From assembly GCA_002337055.1 (NCBI GenBank), contig DDFG01000004.1, positions 438,382 through 502,381 on the forward strand: a DNA stretch of 64,000 nucleotides, given 5' to 3'. The position numbers were made by a program, and so were the translations under genes. Positions 58,628-64,000 of the stretch are shown here, piece after piece. Each line of letters starts with the position of its first letter. The first letter of the stretch is position 1. This stretch comes from Betaproteobacteria bacterium UBA1934 (GTDB taxonomy: Bacteria > Pseudomonadota > Gammaproteobacteria > Burkholderiales > Rhodocyclaceae). The notes beneath the pieces are model-generated. The model was not told the DNA's origin. It saw nothing but the letters and a program-made list of their open reading frames with translations, and made no database searches.

Positions 58628-59551
58628 ATGAACCAATTGCCTGACAACAACTGGGGCGCGCTGCTCGTCTTCGTCAACATCGTGTTGTTCCTGGCGCTAG
58701 CGCCGTTCTTCGACGGCATCGTCCGTCGCGTCACGGCCCGCGTGCAGAGCCGCAAGGGACCAACGCTGGTGCAGTCCTATTACGACGTGCTCAAGCTGCT
58801 CGGCAAGCAGAACATCGACGCCGTCGGCATTCTGCCGTTCCGCATGGCGCCGTTGGTCGCGCTGGCCTCGATCCTGTGCGTCATCGCCATCCTGCCGGTC
58901 GCTGGCAAGGCTACGGCGCTGACGCACTACGCCGACACCATCTCCCTCGTCTATCTGCTGACGCTGGGTGGGGTGGCGGTTCTCGTCGGCGCGTTCTCCA
59001 GCAAGAACATCTACGCCCTGATCGGCGCAAGCCGTGAAATGACGACGATGATCATGGTCGAGCCCATCCTGTTCATGATCCTGATGCTTGGTGTCCTGAA
59101 GACCGGAAGCCTCGATCTAACAGCCGTCATCTACGGCACCCCCACCGCCAACTACGGCTGGGCCGGCGTGGTCATGGTGCTGGTGTCGCTCTTCGGTCTG
59201 CAAGCCTTTGTCGCGCGCCAGCCGTTCGACATGGCTGAAGCCGAACAGGAAATCCTGGGCGGGCCGTTCATCGAGTACAGCGGCCCCAACTACGCGCTGT
59301 TCAAGCTCTACATGATGCTGAAGCAGATGTTCTATGCGTACCTGCCGATCGCCATGTTTGTGCCGCTGCTGCATTCCGGCGTGTTCATCGTCGATCTGGC
59401 CGTGCAAATGGTGCTGACCGCCGTGGTGTTCCTGCTCATCGGCCTGCTCTCGGCGACGCACCCGCGCTACCGCATTGACCAGGCGCTCAAGTACTTTGCC
59501 GGCCTGTTCCTCGTCTCGCTGTGCGCCATCGCCGGCGCGCTGTTCGGCTAA
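58628..59551 (+). CDS. Membrane anchor subunit (HycD/HyfC, NuoH family)
   Basis: A 307-residue polytopic protein with about eight TM helices. Typical NuoH-type segments are RVQSRKGPTLVQSYYDVLKLLGK and FDMAEAEQEILGGPFIEYSG, which contain the charged residues lining the quinone-like cavity of complex I. In group 4 hydrogenases it couples the Fe-S arm to the antiporter-like subunit. It starts two bases after the large subunit stop. Confidence 0.9.
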   Translation: MNQLPDNNWGALLVFVNIVLFLALAPFFDGIVRRVTARVQSRKGPTLVQSYYDVLKLLGKQNIDAVGILPFRMAPLVALASILCVIAILPVAGKATALTHYADTISLVYLLTLGGVAVLVGAFSSKNIYALIGASREMTTMIMVEPILFMILMLGVLKTGSLDLTAVIYGTPTANYGWAGVVMVLVSLFGLQAFVARQPFDMAEAEQEILGGPFIEYSGPNYALFKLYMMLKQMFYAYLPIAMFVPLLHSGVFIVDLAVQMVLTAVVFLLIGLLSATHPRYRIDQALKYFAGLFLVSLCAIAGALFG

Positions 59552-59570
59552 ACCCGCTAGGAGAAATAGC

Positions 59571-60107
59571 ATGTGGCTTACCAGCAAAATCAAACAAGTC
59601 CTGATGGTCATGAAGCCGGGCGTGGTGACGCTGAACTACCCCGAGCAGCCGGCCCCGGCCCCGAAGAATTTCCGCGGCGCGCCAGTTTGGGATCACCATA
59701 AGTGCATCGGCTGCGGCGGCTGTTCGGACCATTGCCCATCGCGCTGCATCCTGACCCGCGACGTCTGCCAGGAACTCCGCGTCATGCTGTACGACGGTTC
59801 CCGCTGCACCTACTGCGGTCGCTGCGCCGACATCTGCCCGGAAGACGCCATCACGATGAGCAACAGCTTCCAGATGGCCTGTGAAAACAAGGAAGACATC
59901 ACGACCCGTCTCGAACTGTTCATGATGACCTGCCAGCGTTGCGGCCGGTGCTATGAGATGGAGAACACAAACTCCATCGACCGCATCGATCTGAAGGGTT
60001 TCCGCTACGACAACCTCGAACAGCGCGCGATGATCCGCAAGACCACCGAGAATTTTTCGCTCGAGGTGTTGGCGGAAACCGAACACTACGAACGGCCCAG
60101 CAAATAG
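59571..60107 (+). CDS. Ferredoxin-type subunit (HycF/NuoI-like) with an extra cysteine motif
   Basis: A 178-residue iron-sulfur protein. Two [4Fe-4S] clusters are bound by Cys45/48/51/55 (CIGCGGCSDHC) and Cys79/82/85/89 (CTYCGRCADIC). A further CQRCGRC (Cys121/124/127) plus Cys104 could hold a third cluster or a zinc site. The subunit links the electron-transfer module to the small subunit. AGGAGA precedes the ATG at 59571. Confidence 0.9.
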   Translation: MWLTSKIKQVLMVMKPGVVTLNYPEQPAPAPKNFRGAPVWDHHKCIGCGGCSDHCPSRCILTRDVCQELRVMLYDGSRCTYCGRCADICPEDAITMSNSFQMACENKEDITTRLELFMMTCQRCGRCYEMENTNSIDRIDLKGFRYDNLEQRAMIRKTTENFSLEVLAETEHYERPSK

Positions 60108-60117
60108 GAGTTGAAGC

Positions 60118-60645
60118 ATGTTGAAGAATCTGTGCAAAAAAGCGTTCGCCAAGTCGATCTGGGTCTATCACTGCAACACCGGCGCCTGTAACGGTTGTGA
60201 CATCGAGATCCTGAACATCCTGACACCGTTCTACGACGTCGAGCGTTTCGGCATTAAGCTTGTCGCTTCGCCGCGCCACGCGGACGCGATGCTGATTTCC
60301 GGCGCCGTGACCCGTCCGACGCTGCCGCTGGTCAAACGCGCCTACGACGCCATTCCTGACCCGAAATTGGTCTTCGCCATCGGCTCCTGCGCGACGGGCG
60401 GCGGCGCCTGGTTCGACACCTACAACGTTACCGGCGGCGCCGACAAGGTCATTCCGGTTAACTACTACATTCCCGGCTGTCCGCCGCGTCCCGAGTCGAT
60501 TCTTTACGGTGTCGCGCTGGCGCTGGGACTAGTGGAAAAGGAAGTGGCCCCGGTCGAACTCAAGCAGATGGAATTCCCCATCGACATGTACGAGCGCAAC
60601 GAAGCCTGGGAAAAGCGCAACGTCATTTACGAACTGGTGAAGTAA
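60118..60645 (+). CDS. Group 4 hydrogenase small subunit (HycG/NuoB-like)
   Basis: A 175-residue protein with the single proximal [4Fe-4S] cluster. Ligands are Cys24 and Cys27 (GACNGCDIE), Cys91 (IGSCATGGG) and Cys121 (IPGCPPRPE). It makes the direct contact with the large subunit active site. Following this gene, the operon changes from enzyme to signalling genes. Confidence 0.92.
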   Translation: MLKNLCKKAFAKSIWVYHCNTGACNGCDIEILNILTPFYDVERFGIKLVASPRHADAMLISGAVTRPTLPLVKRAYDAIPDPKLVFAIGSCATGGGAWFDTYNVTGGADKVIPVNYYIPGCPPRPESILYGVALALGLVEKEVAPVELKQMEFPIDMYERNEAWEKRNVIYELVK

Positions 60646-60666
60646 GCCGAATTGGAGCTGCAACAA

Positions 60667-61065
60667 ATGAAGAAGATTCTGCTGGTCGACGACGACAAGG
60701 ATTTGACGCACAACCTAGAAGCAGTACTGAAATCGCACGGCTACGAGGTCGTTCTGGCATACTCCGGCGTGGAAGGCCTGAAGGCAACCTTGAAAGAGCG
60801 GCCCGACGCGATCGTGCTGGACGTGTCGATGGAAACCGACACCGCCGGGTTCGAGTTCCTGTACCAGATCAGGAGCCGACGCGAATCCTCCCGCTACAGG
60901 GAAGTGCGCGATACGCCGGTGGTCCTGCTCACCGCCATCAACCAGGTCACGCATTCCCGCTTCTCGCTCGACGACAAGGACAGTTTCCTGCCGGCCAATA
61001 GCGCGATGCTGACCAAACCCGTGCAACTGGATGTCTTGCTGCGCGAGTTGCAAAATGTGACCTAA
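60667..61065 (+). CDS. Single-domain response regulator (REC only)
   Basis: A 132-residue receiver protein with no output domain. The phosphorylation set is intact: Asp8-Asp10, Asp52 (VLDVSM), Thr89 and Lys117. An insert-like segment, VSMETDTAGFEFLY, follows the phosphorylated Asp. ATG 60667 is used because GGAG (60654-60657) lies nine bases before it; a TTG at 60652 is less likely. It may act as a phosphate relay or a stand-alone effector between the sensor kinase and the Rex-REC protein. Confidence 0.87.
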   Translation: MKKILLVDDDKDLTHNLEAVLKSHGYEVVLAYSGVEGLKATLKERPDAIVLDVSMETDTAGFEFLYQIRSRRESSRYREVRDTPVVLLTAINQVTHSRFSLDDKDSFLPANSAMLTKPVQLDVLLRELQNVT

Positions 61066-61071
61066 TCGACC

Positions 61072-63012
61072 GTGATATTGCCCGCATCACTGCCCCCGAT
61101 CCGGATTTCGCTGCAAACCAAGCTTGTTTTAAGCTTGCTGACGGTGGTGTTGATCTCCGGATTGGGGTCTTTGTTTGTCGGGCAGATGGTCATCAATCAC
61201 AGCATCGTCCATCAGGCGTACGGTGAGGCGGCGCAAAAGCTTGGCGTCTTCTCCGAGGCCTATGACAGCCGCCTGTACGTCAAACAGCGGCTGATCGCCT
61301 CGCTGGCGTCCTACCGTGATTTTCAGCGCACGGTCGGGCACCGCCAGCGCACGCAGATATTCAGCGCCTTACAGGGGCTGGGCGAACCCACCCTCGATGT
61401 GTTGAACGTCACCGACGCCGAAGGCAAGGTATTGGTACGTGCGCGCAATCTCAACGACTGGGGCGACTCGGTGGCGGACGATATCTACGTCCGCGCCGTG
61501 TTGCGCGACAAGCGCGCGGTTTCAGGCTTCGACGTCATGGAGGCTGGCGCGCTCGACAAGGAAGACCCTGCTCTCGCCGCGCGTGCCGCCATCACGCTGC
61601 ACTCCTCGCACGGCGTCGACAACCCGCCGGAACGCGAAACACGGGGGCTCGTGCTCAAGGTCGCCGCTCCCATCTGGAGCAATAATACCTTTGTCGGCGT
61701 CATATACGGTGTCTTTCTTGTCAACAACGACACCTCTATTCTGGACCGCGCCATGACGCTACTGGGCGACGAGCAACTGGGCGGTAAAGAGGTGAATTCT
61801 GCGACTGTCTTTCTGGGCGGTACGCGTGTCTCTACCAGCGTCCGCGACGAACGGGGCGACCGCGCCGTCGGCACAAGGGTGTCGCCGGAAGTCTTCCGCA
61901 AGGTGTTCCAGGAGGGCCAGGTCTGGCGCGACCGTGCGAATGTGATCGGACGTTGGGTCATCGCAGCGTATCAACCGATCAAAGACATCGAAAACCACAC
62001 TATCGGCATTCTCTACACCGGTTTGCTTGAAGAGAAATTCGAACGAATCGTCGAAGGCACCAATAAGTCGTTTCTGGTGATGTTCGTCTTCACCGGACTC
62101 TTTTCGCTTTTTCTCGCCGCCTACCTCGTTCACCACTTCATCGCGCCAATCACCGCGCTGGTCAAGGCGGCAGAAGACATCACCAATGGCGATTACCGAC
62201 GCGTCAGTATTCGCACCACCGACGAGATGGGCTATCTCGGCAAAGTGTTCAACAATATGGTCGACGTGCTCGCGGAGAAAGACCGCAAGTTTATGGAGGA
62301 CGTCGAACAGCGCATCGCACGCACTGAAAAGCTGGCGGTACTGGGCCGGTTGTCGTCGGGGATCGCGCACGAAATCAACAATCCGCTCACCGGTGTGCTG
62401 GCCTTTACCGACGTCTTGCTGGAATCGCTGGAAGGCACCGAATACGAGGAAGACCTGAAGGTCATCAAGGCGGAAACCCTGCGCTGCCGCGAAATCGTGC
62501 GTGGCATGCTCAATTTCGCACGCGAGACCCAGCTTGAAAAAACCCCCGCCAACATCAACCGCCTGATCGACGAAGTGCTTCCGATCGTGCGCAGCCACAT
62601 TTCCTTCCAGAACGTGAAGGTGGAACTGAAACTGGCACACGATCTCCCGAATATTCTGGTGGACGTCAACCAGATCAAATCGGTGCTCAGCAATCTGTGC
62701 GTCAATGCCGCCGATGCGATGCCGGATGGCGGCACCTTGATCATCGTGACGCGAACCGCCACTGACGGCAAATTCGTGCATATTCAGGTTTCCGACACTG
62801 GCGTCGGCATCCCGGAAGAAAACCTGCTGAAGGTCTTCGACCCCTTCTTCACGACCAAGGAAACCGGCAAGGGTACCGGGCTTGGTCTCTCGGTCACTTA
62901 CGGCATCGTCAAGCGACACAACGGTTTCATCAACATTAAGAGCAAGGTGGGCGTCGGCACGCGCATCGACATTCATCTGCCGTTCAATTCCGAGGAGCAC
63001 GCGCATGGATGA
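61072..63012 (+). CDS. Membrane-bound sensor histidine kinase with Cache-like periplasmic domain
   Basis: A 646-residue kinase starting with GTG. TM1 lies at about 17-38, a large periplasmic domain (about 40-330) resembles double-Cache sensors, TM2 is near 333-353, then HAMP (about 354-406), dimerisation/phosphoacceptor helix SGIAHEINNPLTG (His433) and the ATPase with DTGVGIP and GTGLGLSVTYG. Family members sense small ligands, often acids, in the periplasm; the signal is unknown. It overlaps the next gene by eight bases. Confidence 0.9.
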   Translation: MILPASLPPIRISLQTKLVLSLLTVVLISGLGSLFVGQMVINHSIVHQAYGEAAQKLGVFSEAYDSRLYVKQRLIASLASYRDFQRTVGHRQRTQIFSALQGLGEPTLDVLNVTDAEGKVLVRARNLNDWGDSVADDIYVRAVLRDKRAVSGFDVMEAGALDKEDPALAARAAITLHSSHGVDNPPERETRGLVLKVAAPIWSNNTFVGVIYGVFLVNNDTSILDRAMTLLGDEQLGGKEVNSATVFLGGTRVSTSVRDERGDRAVGTRVSPEVFRKVFQEGQVWRDRANVIGRWVIAAYQPIKDIENHTIGILYTGLLEEKFERIVEGTNKSFLVMFVFTGLFSLFLAAYLVHHFIAPITALVKAAEDITNGDYRRVSIRTTDEMGYLGKVFNNMVDVLAEKDRKFMEDVEQRIARTEKLAVLGRLSSGIAHEINNPLTGVLAFTDVLLESLEGTEYEEDLKVIKAETLRCREIVRGMLNFARETQLEKTPANINRLIDEVLPIVRSHISFQNVKVELKLAHDLPNILVDVNQIKSVLSNLCVNAADAMPDGGTLIIVTRTATDGKFVHIQVSDTGVGIPEENLLKVFDPFFTTKETGKGTGLGLSVTYGIVKRHNGFINIKSKVGVGTRIDIHLPFNSEEHAHG

Positions 63013-64000
63013 GTCAGTCCGTCTGCTGATCGTCGACGACGAAGACATCGTCATCAGAAGTTGCCGCAGCATCCTGAGGCACAGTCCATACCAGATCGAA
63101 ACCGCCTCGTCGGCCGAGGAAGCGCTCGAAAAACTGTCGCACGAACGCTACGACGTGATCGTGACCGACCTGAAAATGCCCGGCCTGGGCGGCATGGAAT
63201 TGCTGCGCCGGATCAAGGAGAAGACACCGGCCCAACTGGTGATCGTCTTTACCGGCTATGCCACTGTCGAAACGACGCGCGAATCGCTCAAGATGGGCGC
63301 CTTCGACTACATTCCCAAACCCTTTACTGCCGGCGAATTGCGGGATGTCATCGCCAACGCGGTAAAGAGCCTGGATAACAGCAAGGAAACCCAGATGGTC
63401 GACCTGATGGCCATCGTCGCGCATGAATTCAAGAGCCCGATCGCGACGGTTCAAACCACCGTGCAAACGCTCTACGGCGGCTATTTCGGCGAGCTCACGC
63501 CAGAACAGCAAAAAGGCCTGGAAACCATCATTCGCAACTGCGAGTACCTGGAGGACGTGATCCGGTGCTACATCGATCTCTCCAAGATGGAGCTGAATAA
63601 CCTCGCTTTCGAGCCGGCGCCGGTCGATCTGGTCAAAGACGTGGTGATTCCGGTGGTCGATACACCAGAATATCAGGCCAACCTGAAGAAAATGTCCATC
63701 GTCAGCCAGTACGACGATGTGCCCGCCGTGGCCGGCGACGTCAATCTCCTTAAAATTGTTGTCAACAATCTGGTCAACAATGCCATCAAATATGGAAAGG
63801 GCGGCTCGACCATCCGCATCACGGTCGGCCGCGGCGAGCGGGGCGTTGCGCTGACGGTCTATAATGAAGGTCCGGGTATCGACCCTAGGGATATCGAGAA
63901 CCGGCTTTTCAAACGATTCGAACGTCTGAAACAGGCGGGCACCGAAGGCGTCAAGGGTTCCGGCCTTGGGTTATACATTTGCAAACAGATTATCGACAAA
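63005..64000 (+). CDS. REC-histidine kinase hybrid, 3' end outside window
   Basis: 332 codons are visible with no stop before the window edge. Residues 1-120 form a receiver (Asp10-12 acidic pocket, phospho-Asp55 in VIVTDLKMPG, Thr83, Lys105), followed by a HisKA-type dimerisation domain with His140 (IVAHEFKSPIATVQ) and an ATPase domain reaching GSGLGLYICKQIIDK, the G2 box. A full hybrid kinase would need only slightly more sequence. It may receive phosphate from the preceding kinase and pass it to a receiver such as the Rex-REC protein; that chain is inference. Confidence 0.88.
   Translation, partial: MDESVRLLIVDDEDIVIRSCRSILRHSPYQIETASSAEEALEKLSHERYDVIVTDLKMPGLGGMELLRRIKEKTPAQLVIVFTGYATVETTRESLKMGAFDYIPKPFTAGELRDVIANAVKSLDNSKETQMVDLMAIVAHEFKSPIATVQTTVQTLYGGYFGELTPEQQKGLETIIRNCEYLEDVIRCYIDLSKMELNNLAFEPAPVDLVKDVVIPVVDTPEYQANLKKMSIVSQYDDVPAVAGDVNLLKIVVNNLVNNAIKYGKGGSTIRITVGRGERGVALTVYNEGPGIDPRDIENRLFKRFERLKQAGTEGVKGSGLGLYICKQIIDK

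Noticed and set aside
1..64000. CRISPR arrays, tRNA or rRNA genes, insertion sequences, prophage or integrase genes
   Set aside because: No regularly spaced repeats, cloverleaf sequences, transposase or integrase frames were recognised; all gaps over 100 bp were read and none contained such features.

Overview
The window is high-GC, densely coded DNA from a proteobacterium. Its gene families and gene order point to a betaproteobacterium, probably of the Rhodocyclales type (relatives of Dechloromonas, Propionivibrio or Accumulibacter). This placement rests on recognition of protein families, not on a search. The visible metabolism (FNR, oxygen-independent HemN, PHA synthase, two [NiFe] hydrogenases, glutamate mutase) suggests an organism that lives across oxic and anoxic conditions. 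No rRNA, tRNA, CRISPR array, insertion sequence or prophage was seen.

Layout. 1-13.3 kb is housekeeping: the start of relA, a VOC protein, a nitrilase-fold amidohydrolase, an EamA transporter, an MtfA-type peptidase, comEC, a DUF2062 protein, a chemoreceptor, lolD/lolC, a PGM-like protein and recJ. 13.3-17.2 kb holds a secreted discoidin-domain protein, an OmpA-type lipoprotein and prfB with its programmed +1 frameshift. 17.2-26.7 kb holds a SUKH-like protein and an eight-gene leftward run: a P-loop protein, DUF4387, AtuA-like, methylaspartate ammonia-lyase and glutamate mutase GlmE/GlmL/GlmS. A divergent LysR regulator and a 12-bp inverted repeat sit at its head. 26.7-36.7 kb carries a lipoprotein, a VOC protein, PII, nadE, ppa, selD with an overlapping HMA metallochaperone, a PAS-GGDEF-EAL protein, a Cu+ P-type ATPase and a TauE/SafE-type membrane protein. 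36.7-43.8 kb is an oxygen-response region: hemN and fnr diverging from an FNR box, then a hemerythrin/DUF2249/polytopic-protein/SirB operon behind a perfect FNR box, phaC and a universal stress protein.

43.8-64 kb is the most distinctive part. A leftward hoxFUYH plus protease operon (NAD-linked [NiFe] hydrogenase) lies back to back with a rightward operon of at least 13 genes. The rightward operon starts with a Rex redox repressor fused to a response-regulator receiver domain. It continues with a formate-dehydrogenase-like molybdopterin-family protein in which the catalytic Cys/Sec position is Gly, sulfhydrogenase beta- and gamma-like electron-transfer subunits, a maturation protease, and a complete formate-hydrogenlyase-type (group 4) membrane hydrogenase core. 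It ends with a receiver protein, a sensor kinase and a REC-kinase hybrid that runs off the window.

The 471-bp intergenic region between the two hydrogenase operons holds three TGTGAA-N4-TTCACA-type Rex operators and several FNR-like boxes, arranged as a duplicated module. The inferred logic is that FNR senses anoxia, Rex senses NADH/NAD+, and the receiver domains read a further signal. Together these would set a soluble NAD-linked and a membrane ion-pumping hydrogenase against each other. That integrated Rex-REC/hydrogenase system is the best candidate in the window for something undescribed.
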